A stretch of DNA of 64,000 nucleotides from Pseudomonadota bacterium (lineage in GTDB: Bacteria; Pseudomonadota; Gammaproteobacteria; Steroidobacterales; Woeseiaceae): positions 1 through 64,000 of the forward strand of contig JADFNV010000007.1 in NCBI GenBank assembly GCA_022563195.1, written 5' to 3'. The position numbers and the translations under genes are program-made. Shown one piece after another: positions 12,500-20,594 of the stretch (within the stretch, counting starts at the first letter, position 1; every line of letters begins with the position of its first letter). Below the pieces are notes generated by a model. The model was not told the origin of the DNA. It searched no databases and saw nothing but the letters and a program-made list of their open reading frames with translations.

Positions 12500-12568
12500 G
12501 ACACACTACCGCGGTATTGTTGTTGTAATGACAAAGTGTGGCGCAGACCCACGCGAGAAGCGAGCAAC

Positions 12569-13282
12569 ATGGCGACCAAACACATGAATGCAGCGCCCGG
12601 CGATTTCGCCGAAACCGTGCTGATGCCCGGCGATCCCCTGCGCGCGCAGTACATAGCGGACACTTACCTTGATGACGCCAGGCGTGTAACGGATGTGCGC
12701 AATATGTGGGGTTTTACCGGTGAGTACAAAGGACAGGCCGTATCGGTAATGGCACATGGCATGGGGATTCCGTCGGCGTCCATCTACTGTACCGAGCTGA
12801 TCACCGAGTATGGGGTCAAGTGCGTTATTCGCGTTGGCAGCTGCGGCACCTCGCATCCCGACGTCAAACTGCGTGACATCATCATCGGCATGGGCGCATC
12901 GACGGACTCAGGCGTCAATCGCATGCGCTTCGGCGGTTACGATCTCGCGGCACTGGCGACTTTCGATCTGGTCAGGAAAGCCGTGGCCGCCGCCGAGCAA
13001 CAGGGCGTGCGCTATCACGTCGGCAATTTGTTCTCTGGCGATCTCTTCTATACGCCCGATCCCGATATGTTCGAGATATTGGCGAAGTACAATGTCTACG
13101 GTATTGAGATGGAGGCGGCCGGAATCTACCCGATTGCGGCTGAGTACGACGTTGAGGCGCTGGCCATATGTACGGTCAGCGACGATATTCCGTCCGGCGC
13201 GGCCCTGTCTTCGGCAGAAAGACAGACGACATTCGATGCGATGATTCTCGTTGCGCTCGAGACGGTTATTGCGGAACACTGA
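12569..13282 (+). CDS. deoD: Purine-nucleoside phosphorylase, DeoD type
   Basis: A 237-residue hexameric-type PNP. The start [14 protein letters not shown] mirrors E. coli DeoD and decides ATG 12569 over the longer frame. Visible motifs are [39 protein letters not shown] (nucleoside site) and CTVSDDI with the catalytic Asp. It phosphorolyses purine (deoxy)nucleosides to base plus (deoxy)ribose 1-phosphate. deoC follows after 6 bases. No phosphopentomutase gene is present in the window, although DeoC needs deoxyribose 5-phosphate. Confidence 0.95.
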   Translation: MATKHMNAAPGDFAETVLMPGDPLRAQYIADTYLDDARRVTDVRNMWGFTGEYKGQAVSVMAHGMGIPSASIYCTELITEYGVKCVIRVGSCGTSHPDVKLRDIIIGMGASTDSGVNRMRFGGYDLAALATFDLVRKAVAAAEQQGVRYHVGNLFSGDLFYTPDPDMFEILAKYNVYGIEMEAAGIYPIAAEYDVEALAICTVSDDIPSGAALSSAERQTTFDAMILVALETVIAEH

Positions 13283-13288
13283 TTGATC

Positions 13289-14215
13289 ATGAACCTGTCT
13301 GCAGTACCAGCTAGTACGAATTTGCCGGACCTGAGTCGTGTCGCGACGGTCGACGAAGTTGGTGTCAATGAACGCGTTGCACGATTTCAGAGCCGCAGCA
13401 TCAAGACCGCTTCCAAGATTGAAGCGCTGCAGATGATCCTGTCAATGATCGATCTGACCACGCTTGAAGGCCAGGACACTCCCGGCAAAGTCAGGCAACT
13501 CTGTCAAAAGGCAATTCACCTGCATGACGCGATGCCCGGATTGCCACACGTAGCGGCAGTGTGTGTTTACCCAACCATGGTCGGGGTTGCGCGGCAGGCA
13601 CTGCAGGGTCGGGACATCAATGTCGCGTCAGTGGCCACTGCGTTTCCAAGCGGTCAGGCGTCACTGTCCGTCAAACTCGACGACACACGCATGGCCGTTA
13701 GCGAAGGTGCTGATGAGATCGACATGGTGATCTTGCGTGGTGCATTTCTCGCTGGTGAGTACGGGCTGGTTTTCGATGAAATCGCAGCCGTCAAAGAAGC
13801 CTGTGGCGATGCTCACCTCAAGGTTATCCTGGAAACAGGTGAACTGGGCACGCTCGATCAGGTTCGGCGTGCCAGCGTGCTGGCAATGAATGCGGGCGCC
13901 GATTTCATCAAGACATCAACGGGCAAGATTCAGCCCGCGGCGACCATGCAGGTAACATTTGTCATGCTGTCTGCGATACGCGACTTTTTTTATGAAACCG
14001 GCCGCATGGTTGGCATGAAACCGGCTGGCGGCATTGCCAATGCAAAATTGGCCATACACTACCTCGTCATGTTGCGTGAAACTCTTGGCAGCGCGTGGAT
14101 GACACCTGAATGGTTTCGTTTCGGCGCGAGTTCGCTGGCCAATGATGTTCTGATGCAACTGCAAAAGCAGGCAACGGGTGTGTATCAGTCTGCGGACTAT
14201 TTTTCCAAAGATTGA
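13289..14215 (+). CDS. deoC: Deoxyribose-phosphate aldolase
   Basis: A 308-residue DeoC of the longer subclass. The Schiff-base Lys is in DFIKTSTGK and the second active-site Lys in GMKPAGG; KVILETGELG is also conserved. It cleaves deoxyribose 5-phosphate to glyceraldehyde 3-phosphate and acetaldehyde. The ATG at 13289 is chosen over TTG 13283. Two aldehyde dehydrogenase genes follow, most simply explained as acetaldehyde oxidation. Confidence 0.95.
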   Translation: MNLSAVPASTNLPDLSRVATVDEVGVNERVARFQSRSIKTASKIEALQMILSMIDLTTLEGQDTPGKVRQLCQKAIHLHDAMPGLPHVAAVCVYPTMVGVARQALQGRDINVASVATAFPSGQASLSVKLDDTRMAVSEGADEIDMVILRGAFLAGEYGLVFDEIAAVKEACGDAHLKVILETGELGTLDQVRRASVLAMNAGADFIKTSTGKIQPAATMQVTFVMLSAIRDFFYETGRMVGMKPAGGIANAKLAIHYLVMLRETLGSAWMTPEWFRFGASSLANDVLMQLQKQATGVYQSADYFSKD

Positions 14216-14259
14216 GGAACAAATCGCGGCCATGGGCCGCTCTTACAGGATGATGAGAA

Positions 14260-15729
14260 ATGGCAGCTCCCGAGAACAAACTGGCATTCGACGATGGTTG
14301 GCAGTATTCGCCTGCGCCGGAGAGTACGGGCCACATCAAGATCGACAAGAGGTATGAGCTGTTTATCGGTGGCAAATTTGTTGCCCCCGAGAAAGGCAAA
14401 TACTTTGACACGATCAACCCGGCGACTGAGGAACGACTGAGTCGGGTGGCGGACGCGTCGGCGCTGGACGTCGACAAAGCTGTGAAAGCGGCGCGCAAAG
14501 CCTATGGTCCGTGGTCCAGGCTAAAGGCAGCCGAGCGCGGTAAGTACATCTATCGAATTGCGCGCATCATGCAGGAGCGCTCGCGCGAATTCGCCGTAAT
14601 AGAGTCGCTCGATGGCGGCAAGCCGATACGTGAGTCACGCGACGTCGACATACCGCTGGCGACCGCACACTTTTTTTATTACGCGGGTTGGGCCGACAAG
14701 CTCGAGTACGCGTTCCCGGGCCGCAAGGTCAAGCCGCTCGGAGTCGCCGGGCAGGTCATACCCTGGAATTTCCCGATGCTCATGGCATCGTGGAAAATCG
14801 CACCGGCGCTGGCTTGTGGCAATACGGTGGTACTCAAACCGGCTGAGACAACCCCGCTGACGGCGATGAAGCTCGCCGAGGCGATAGCCGACGCCGGTTT
14901 GCCGCCTGGTGTAGTGAACATCGTCACGGGCGCGGGTGATACGGGTGCTGCCGTCGTTACCCATCCTGATGTCGATAAGGTGGCCTTCACGGGATCGACA
15001 AGCGTTGGCCGCGTTATTCAAAAGGCGCTGGCCGGTACCAACAAAAAATACACGCTGGAACTCGGCGGTAAAGCCGCGAATATCGTCTTCGCCGATGCTG
15101 CTATCGATCAGGCCGTTGAGGGCATCGTAACCGGAATTTTCTTCAACCAGGGCCACGTCTGTTGTGCGGGCTCACGCCTGTTGGTGCAGGAGTCGGTTGC
15201 TGATGAGGTCGTGCAAAAACTCAAGGATCGAATGGAGACTTTGATCGTCGGCGATCCGCTCGATAAAAATACGGACATTGGAGCGATCAATTCGGCATCT
15301 CAGCTTAAGACGATCGAGGCGTATCTGGCGGTCGGACAGGAAGAAGGCGGCACCATGTACCAGAGTTCGTGCGCGGTGCCCGACAAGGGTTACTGGTGTC
15401 GTCCGACGATTTTTACCGATGTGTCGCAATCCAACCGCGTTGTGCAAGAAGAGATCTTCGGGCCCGTGCTCGCGATCCAGACCTTTCGTACGTTCGACGA
15501 AGCTGTGTCCAAGGCGAACAATACGCCCTACGGATTATCCGGCGGTATCTGGACCGACAAAGGCGCGAAGATATTCAAGATGACACAAAGTATCCGAGCC
15601 GGTGTTGTCTGGGCCAATACCTTCAACAAATTCGATCCTGCGTCACCGTTCGGTGGATACAAGGAAAGTGGTGTTGGTCGCGAGGGCGGCCTGCATGGCC
15701 TCGGCGCTTATCTGAAGCTGGAGGCATGA
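14260..15729 (+). CDS. Aldehyde dehydrogenase, catalytic half of a split ALDH16-like enzyme
   Basis: A 489-residue NAD(P)-dependent aldehyde dehydrogenase. Motifs: IPWNFPM, FTGSTSVG, the general-base Glu in LELGGK and the nucleophile Cys301 in NQGHVCCAGSR; PFGGYKESG near the C-terminus. As the gene follows deoC, acetaldehyde from deoxyribose is the expected substrate. Its stop overlaps the next gene as ATGA, and that gene encodes an ALDH-like protein without a catalytic domain. Together they resemble the two halves of bacterial ALDH16. Confidence 0.92.
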   Translation: MAAPENKLAFDDGWQYSPAPESTGHIKIDKRYELFIGGKFVAPEKGKYFDTINPATEERLSRVADASALDVDKAVKAARKAYGPWSRLKAAERGKYIYRIARIMQERSREFAVIESLDGGKPIRESRDVDIPLATAHFFYYAGWADKLEYAFPGRKVKPLGVAGQVIPWNFPMLMASWKIAPALACGNTVVLKPAETTPLTAMKLAEAIADAGLPPGVVNIVTGAGDTGAAVVTHPDVDKVAFTGSTSVGRVIQKALAGTNKKYTLELGGKAANIVFADAAIDQAVEGIVTGIFFNQGHVCCAGSRLLVQESVADEVVQKLKDRMETLIVGDPLDKNTDIGAINSASQLKTIEAYLAVGQEEGGTMYQSSCAVPDKGYWCRPTIFTDVSQSNRVVQEEIFGPVLAIQTFRTFDEAVSKANNTPYGLSGGIWTDKGAKIFKMTQSIRAGVVWANTFNKFDPASPFGGYKESGVGREGGLHGLGAYLKLEA

Positions 15730-16616
15730 TCATGGCGACAGCAGCAGAACGCCGTAAACAACGCCTTGCGGTCGCCAAGACCTACAAGATCTACATCGAT
15801 GGAAAATTCCCGCGTACCGAGTCGGGGCGGTATTTTTCGCTCGAAGACAAGCAGGGGAACATCATCGCCAATATCTGTCGTGGCAGTCGCAAGGACTTTC
15901 GCAACGCGGTCGTCGCGGCCCGCAAGGCGCAGCCCGGCTGGGCGAAGGCGAGCGCCTATTTGCGCGGGCAGATCTTGTATCGCATTGCGGAGATGCTCGA
16001 AGGGCGTCGTGATCAGTTTATTGCGGAACTCAGCTTGCAGGGCGTCGCTCGTCGAACGGCAGAAAAAGAAGTCGATGGGAGTATCGATCGGCTCATCTAT
16101 TTTGCGGGTTGGTCTGACAAATACCAGCAAGTGTTCAGTTCGGTGAATCCGGTCAGTTCGTCACATTTTAATTTCTCAGTTCTGGAGCCAACCGGCGTGG
16201 TTTCGATTCTTGCGCCCGAGCGCAGCGGACTGATCGGTCTGATCTCGAATATTGCGCCCGCGATCGTTGGCGGCAACACGTGCGTAGTCCTTGCGTCTGA
16301 ATCGCTGCCACTGTGCGCAGTCAGTTTTGCCGAAGTTCTGCATGCGGCTGACGTGCCAGCCGGTGTCGTCAACATTCTCACAGGGCATCGATCTGAACTC
16401 ACCGTACATTTTGCCTCACACATGGACGTCAACGCCGTCATCTACTGCGACGGCGACAAGAAAGTTGCACGGTTAATTCAGGAAGCAGCGGCGGATAATA
16501 TCAAGCATGTGGTTCGCCGCACGAAGACTAACTGGCCTGACAAGACGGCGCAGCATCCATACCTGATTCGCGACACGCAGGAAGTCAAAACCACCTGGCA
16601 TCCAATCGGCGCCTAG
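15726..16616 (+). CDS. Non-catalytic ALDH-like protein (pseudo-ALDH partner)
   Basis: A 296-residue protein homologous to the N-terminal coenzyme-domain half of ALDHs (YKIYIDGKFPRTESGRYF; LEPTGVVSILAPE; PAGVVNILTGHRSEL). It stops before the region that would carry the active-site Cys, and also lacks the FTGS and LELGGK motifs (the sequence reads NAVIYCDGD). Its short tail (NWPDKTAQHPYLIRDTQEVK) suggests a defined family rather than a broken gene. ATG 15726 overlaps the previous stop (ATGA), with another ATG at 15732. It corresponds to the inactive second domain of ALDH16. Confidence 0.82.
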   Translation: MIMATAAERRKQRLAVAKTYKIYIDGKFPRTESGRYFSLEDKQGNIIANICRGSRKDFRNAVVAARKAQPGWAKASAYLRGQILYRIAEMLEGRRDQFIAELSLQGVARRTAEKEVDGSIDRLIYFAGWSDKYQQVFSSVNPVSSSHFNFSVLEPTGVVSILAPERSGLIGLISNIAPAIVGGNTCVVLASESLPLCAVSFAEVLHAADVPAGVVNILTGHRSELTVHFASHMDVNAVIYCDGDKKVARLIQEAAADNIKHVVRRTKTNWPDKTAQHPYLIRDTQEVKTTWHPIGA

Positions 16617-16648
16617 TACTCCGTTAATATCACCTTGACGGAGTACTA
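16614..16648. terminator. Perfect inverted repeat between convergent genes
   Basis: TAGTACTCCGT (16614-16624) pairs with ACGGAGTACTA (16638-16648) over a 13-base loop. It covers the ALDH-partner stop codon and the last codons of the convergent adenosine kinase. A competing stem CCTTGACG/CGTCAAGG (16633-16640 with 16656-16663) overlaps it. There is no T-run, so an intrinsic bidirectional terminator is only one possible reading. Confidence 0.45.
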
Positions 16649-17622
16649 TCGTATTCGTCAAGGAGACCGGGCTCGATGCGAGCTCCTACCTGTTGAATTA
16701 CCCGCGTCGCGCAGAATGTGCCGAGCCTTGCACACTCCGGCAATGAGCGATCGTTAACCCAGCCATACAGAAAACCTGCTATGTAGGCGTCGCCGGCTCC
16801 CGTGGTATCGGTGACCTTGTCCACCGTTGTTGCGGCCTGCACGGTTTTCTCCTCGCCGTGCACGATGACCGATCCCTGCTCGGATCGAGTGATGGCGAAA
16901 AGGTTGTCATAGGATTTAAGGGCATCGAGTGAATCGTCGAACGAATCGGTTTGCATCAATTTGTTGATCTCATCTTCATTCGCCACGACGATGTGCACGC
17001 CGTTTTTGACCGCATCATCAAATGAGTCGCGGTGACGCTCTACGCAAAAAGAGTCCGACAACGACAACGCCACAGCTGTTCCATTCTGTGCAGCGATGTC
17101 CATCGCCTTGCGCGTTAACGCCGGGCCTTCGGGCAGGTCCCAGACATAGCCTTCGATCAACATTGCTTTCGGGGCACCAATGGTCTCGGCTGTGATGTCG
17201 TCAACGCTCAGTTCAGTGCATGCACCAAGGTAGGTCTGCATCGTGCGCTGCCCATCGGCGCTGATCAGGACATGGCTGCGTGCCGTCGGCGCCCCATCCG
17301 CGCCCGGTTGGAGTCGAATGTCGATACCGAGCGAACGCATGTCGTGATTGAAAATGTCACCCATTTGATCGGCCTTGACGCGGCCAATATAGGCCGCCGA
17401 TCCACCGAGGTTGGCGAAACCTGCGATCGTATTTGCCACCGACCCGCCAGACATCTCGGTCGCCGGTCCCATCATTGAGTAGATTTCGTGCGCACGTTTC
17501 TCGTCGATGAGGGTCATAGAACCTGGTACCGCGTCAATTGATTCGAGAAAGCTATCGTCGATGTGGGCGAGTACGTCGACGATCGCATTGCTGATGCCAA
17601 GAAGTTGTATGGCAGGATTCAT
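16630..17622 (-). CDS. Adenosine kinase-like PfkB-family carbohydrate kinase
   Basis: A 330-residue PfkB kinase. The N-terminal motif SGGSVANTI (about 55-63) and the catalytic DTTGAGDAY (about 272-280) are present, and the GISNAIVDVLAHID opening is the type seen in bacterial adenosine kinases. It would convert adenosine to AMP. No adenosine deaminase is present in the window, so this may be the adenosine route. ATG 17622 is preferred; an ATG ten codons upstream (17652) is also open. The last ~20 codons run through a REP-like sequence (16671-16689), so its C-terminal tail may be derived from a repeat. Confidence 0.85.
   Translation of the reverse strand: MNPAIQLLGISNAIVDVLAHIDDSFLESIDAVPGSMTLIDEKRAHEIYSMMGPATEMSGGSVANTIAGFANLGGSAAYIGRVKADQMGDIFNHDMRSLGIDIRLQPGADGAPTARSHVLISADGQRTMQTYLGACTELSVDDITAETIGAPKAMLIEGYVWDLPEGPALTRKAMDIAAQNGTAVALSLSDSFCVERHRDSFDDAVKNGVHIVVANEDEINKLMQTDSFDDSLDALKSYDNLFAITRSEQGSVIVHGEEKTVQAATTVDKVTDTTGAGDAYIAGFLYGWVNDRSLPECARLGTFCATRVIQQVGARIEPGLLDEYDSTPSR
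16661..16690 (-). repeat. REP-like element (GTAGGAG type) inside the 3' end of the kinase gene
   Basis: On the minus strand the sequence has a GTAGGAG head (16689-16683), then the stem GCTCG-CAT-CGAGC (16683-16671) and CCGGTCTCC. This is the layout of REP elements of Pseudomonas/Xanthomonas type. It encodes part of the kinase C-terminus. Similar heads are at 44706-44712, 44802-44808 and 56588-56594. Confidence 0.6.
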
Positions 17623-17761
17623 AAGCGTAAGTTTTGGCCAGGAACGGCGCATAGACTACCATTGCCACTTGGGCAGTGCCGGCGATATGATGTCGGGAAA
17701 TCATGGCTGTATCGTGACGGTTCTTTTGTCGCAGTCAAGCAGTCAAAAGCGGAGGTACGCA

Positions 17762-18409
17762 ATGCGAAAATCCGGTGGCTTATTGGTACCACTAACGCTG
17801 ATCGTGGCGTACTACGGCTTCTGGGTTGGTGCGATAGCGCTCCTGTTGGCGTTTTTTCCGTTGCTCCACGAATTTTTTCCGATTGGCGGGATCGGCGACC
17901 TGGTCACTCCGGCAGGGGACATATTCGAAATCGTGCATTCGGGTGACGAGGGCACCGTTTTTGCGCCATATGGTCCCGCGCGGCTCGCCTTTGCGAGCGT
18001 CGGCGCGATCATCTTGACCGTGCCCATCTCCTGGGTCTATTTCATCACGAGTCGATCCCGTCGCATCGAACAGTCGTTCTTGCAGACGATCATGATTCTT
18101 CCGGTCGTCGTATCAGGAATCGCAATGATCGTGCAAGATAGCGTCGCGCTGGCATTCAGCCTCGCGGGCATTGTCGCAGCGGTGCGGTTTCGCTTCACGC
18201 TTGAGCAACCGTCTGACGCGATGTACATCTTCGTCGCAATCGGTATCGGACTGGGGTCGGGCATAGGTGCGCTCGGCGTCGCGGCGGTCATTTCGATGGC
18301 ATTCGTGCTGTCCACCTTGATTATCTGGAGGCTTGACTACGGTAAATCGCCGTCGGGCCCGTTTCTGAGGTTGCTGACGCGGCGCGATGCTGACGAGGAC
18401 GACTATTGA
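17762..18409 (+). CDS. DUF4956 domain membrane protein
   Basis: A 215-residue membrane protein with about four hydrophobic segments and the DUF4956 signature region (SLAGIVAAVRFRFTL followed by AIGIGLGSGIGALGVA). The start is fixed by GGAGG seven bases before ATG 17762. Family function is unknown. It diverges from the adenosine kinase gene over 139 bases and is followed after 22 bases by the alpha/beta-hydrolase-like gene. Confidence 0.8.
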   Translation: MRKSGGLLVPLTLIVAYYGFWVGAIALLLAFFPLLHEFFPIGGIGDLVTPAGDIFEIVHSGDEGTVFAPYGPARLAFASVGAIILTVPISWVYFITSRSRRIEQSFLQTIMILPVVVSGIAMIVQDSVALAFSLAGIVAAVRFRFTLEQPSDAMYIFVAIGIGLGSGIGALGVAAVISMAFVLSTLIIWRLDYGKSPSGPFLRLLTRRDADEDDY

Positions 18410-18431
18410 CGAATCGTCGTAACGTTTGCTG

Positions 18432-19394
18432 ATGCAACACGAGACTACTGACATAGGTGGGGCGCGCAGTATTCTTATCGTGCACGGCCGCGATTTCAAA
18501 CCGGCCGAAGATCAGCTCATGGATGTGATTGCTGCGGCGTTACGTGCGGGTGTCGAACGCGATTACCCCGATTTCCTTGCTTCATTCGACGATGTTTCCA
18601 GGAGCCTGGCCTATTACGGGGATCTGACCAATAAGCTGCTCGAAGCACAAGGCATACACTACGATACGAACCTGGATATTGGCGATCGCGGTAACGCGCT
18701 GAAAAGCCTGCGCAGCATTCCAGCACGCAAGCGTTTCAATATTCGACGTTATGACCGCTTGCCCGGCAAGTCGCCGGTGCCCGAGTTCATTGCAGACGTC
18801 GCTGCGCCGGTTCTCGGCGCGATCGGTCTGACCATGCCGCTGATTTCATACGTGTCCAAGGATTTCTGCGAATACCTGGCGGGAAAGACCGACTATGCGG
18901 CGCAGGTACGAGAGCGTGTGCGCAGTAAATTATGCGAGCTGCTCGATCGGGGCGACCGTGTGCTGCTGATTACACATGGAACAGGATGTGCCATCGCATA
19001 CGATGTGCTGTGGCAGTTGTCACACGATCCGGACTACGCAGACGATTACAGTGACGCCAAGATCGATACGTGGCTGACTATGGGCGCGCCGTTAGGCGAC
19101 AACCATATTCGCAAGCGATTATTGGGAGCCCGCAACGGATTAGAATCGTGTTATCCGACCAATGTCATTTCCTGGTACAACGTTTCGGCCGAAGATGACT
19201 ATACGTGTCATGACCCCACGCTTGCTGACGACTTCAAGAAAATGATGGCACAACGAATCGTCAGTTCATTGCACGATTTCCGAATTTATAATTTCGCTAT
19301 TCGTTACGGAAAATCCAATCCACATAGTTCAGTTGGCTATTTCATTCACCCCAGGGTGTCGAAAATCATCATGGACTGGATTCAGGCGACGTAG
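18432..19394 (+). CDS. Alpha/beta-hydrolase-like protein lacking the nucleophile Ser
   Basis: A 320-residue protein of unknown function with the shape of a lipase-like hydrolase: SILIVHGRDF at the N-terminus, then RVLLITHGTGCAIAYDVL at residues 177-193, where lipases have H-S-x-G. Here the nucleophile position is Gly183 (HGTG), so classical Ser catalysis is not expected unless Thr184 or Cys186 substitutes. A later segment (DTWLTMGAPLGD) also fits the lipase-like fold. No signal peptide is seen. It follows the DUF4956 gene after 22 bases and converges on a secreted-protein gene. Confidence 0.65.
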   Translation: MQHETTDIGGARSILIVHGRDFKPAEDQLMDVIAAALRAGVERDYPDFLASFDDVSRSLAYYGDLTNKLLEAQGIHYDTNLDIGDRGNALKSLRSIPARKRFNIRRYDRLPGKSPVPEFIADVAAPVLGAIGLTMPLISYVSKDFCEYLAGKTDYAAQVRERVRSKLCELLDRGDRVLLITHGTGCAIAYDVLWQLSHDPDYADDYSDAKIDTWLTMGAPLGDNHIRKRLLGARNGLESCYPTNVISWYNVSAEDDYTCHDPTLADDFKKMMAQRIVSSLHDFRIYNFAIRYGKSNPHSSVGYFIHPRVSKIIMDWIQAT

Positions 19395-19407
19395 CTGGAT
19401 ACATTAC

Positions 19408-20466
19408 TTAAATACAGCTTTTGAAGAGTTCTTTCTGAATTTTTTTCTGACTGTCGAGAAGTCGGTAAAATCTATCAACGTAGTTCAGTACCGTTTTTCG
19501 CGCACCTTTAGTCAGCAGGTCCTGTGTGTTTATCAGTTCATTAATCGTGTCGCGCTGTTCAGTAAAGCGCTCGAGTGACGCCGGTAGATGCGAATTATTG
19601 GCACAGCGTCCTCGATAAAGGCGCTCCGTGACGTTGCGAAGGCGAAAGCGTTTATTCGGTGCGGAGTAATCCGTATAGACGATGCCGGACATATCGAAAT
19701 CGTAGGGTACCGAGAAATAGAGCTCGCCTTCCCTGGCAAAGAGCGTGTAGTTGTGACAACAGTTCTCACCAGCATCCGCAGCCAGCGGCGAAAAATCCGT
19801 ATTGCCTATGAAGTATTGAAAAACCGAACCTAGGTTGGTGTGCTCCGGTTGCAAGTCCGAGAGTTTCGCTTTACTGATTTTGAGAGCAGGGGCGTCAATT
19901 CGTTTTGCGAATCGATTTGCATGTTCAATGAAGAAGGCGAAGCTGACTCTTGCGCGGTTTTTTTTATCCGTATCCACATAGGTGATGTCTAACAGGCGGA
20001 CGCGATAACTGACATCGGTCATCAAATTCAGGATTCGGTAGGCGAGATACTCTTTCAGAACGCCTTGCCTATAACGCGCGTTGTTGTTTTGGCAATGCGT
20101 GACGAGTTTCAGCTTGTCCTGATGATCGAATAAGGTGTCCTTGGTTTGTGACTTCTTGAAATTCAGGCGCAACGGTGCGAACGCGCAGATATCCGGGTTG
20201 CGACGCAAACGGCCGCGTGTGCGAATGCCGATGCTAAATTCGATGGTGTCACCCGCAGAATCCTGGTAGCGAAACGTCGCGGGCAGGTATTCCTCGTTGG
20301 GCCTGTCACGCATTAGCGACGAAAACGGGGCAGTAATCGTGACGTTCAGAACGTCATGGCTGGCAAACAGCGGATCCCCGTCGTTGCCGGACTGTGCGGC
20401 GGCGGAGTAAGCGAGCAGGAACAAAACGGACGTGCGCAGCGTCCAACGATAGTAGCTTGAAGACAC
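19408..20466 (-). CDS. Secreted CotH-like protein of unknown function
   Basis: A 352-residue protein with a Sec signal peptide (cleavage likely after AYSAAAQS). The central layout recalls the CotH kinase-like fold: GIRTRGRLRR, LRLNFKKSQ, a helix with LKEYLAYRILNLM, then IGNTDFSPL, CCHN and VPYDFDMSG (near residue 256), which could supply Asn/Asp metal ligands. That assignment is inferred from motif spacing only. It converges on the preceding gene with a 13-base gap and diverges from the phosphoesterase gene. Confidence 0.6.
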   Translation of the reverse strand: MSSSYYRWTLRTSVLFLLAYSAAAQSGNDGDPLFASHDVLNVTITAPFSSLMRDRPNEEYLPATFRYQDSAGDTIEFSIGIRTRGRLRRNPDICAFAPLRLNFKKSQTKDTLFDHQDKLKLVTHCQNNNARYRQGVLKEYLAYRILNLMTDVSYRVRLLDITYVDTDKKNRARVSFAFFIEHANRFAKRIDAPALKISKAKLSDLQPEHTNLGSVFQYFIGNTDFSPLAADAGENCCHNYTLFAREGELYFSVPYDFDMSGIVYTDYSAPNKRFRLRNVTERLYRGRCANNSHLPASLERFTEQRDTINELINTQDLLTKGARKTVLNYVDRFYRLLDSQKKIQKELFKSCI

Positions 20467-20594
20467 CGAGAGTGGCTCCGTAAGATTTTCGAAGACGTTG
20501 AAAGTCTAGCACAGGCCTCGATAAAGGCTGCTGACCAAATTGCTGCCGGGCAGCGTTGCCACTACACTGAAACCTGGTCAGGACGAGATATTTA

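Noticed and set aside
15726-16616. Second ALDH gene as a pseudogene truncated by mutation
   Set aside because: The frame is intact, coupled by ATGA, has a distinctive tail and matches the inactive-domain pattern of ALDH16, so a functional partner is more likely.
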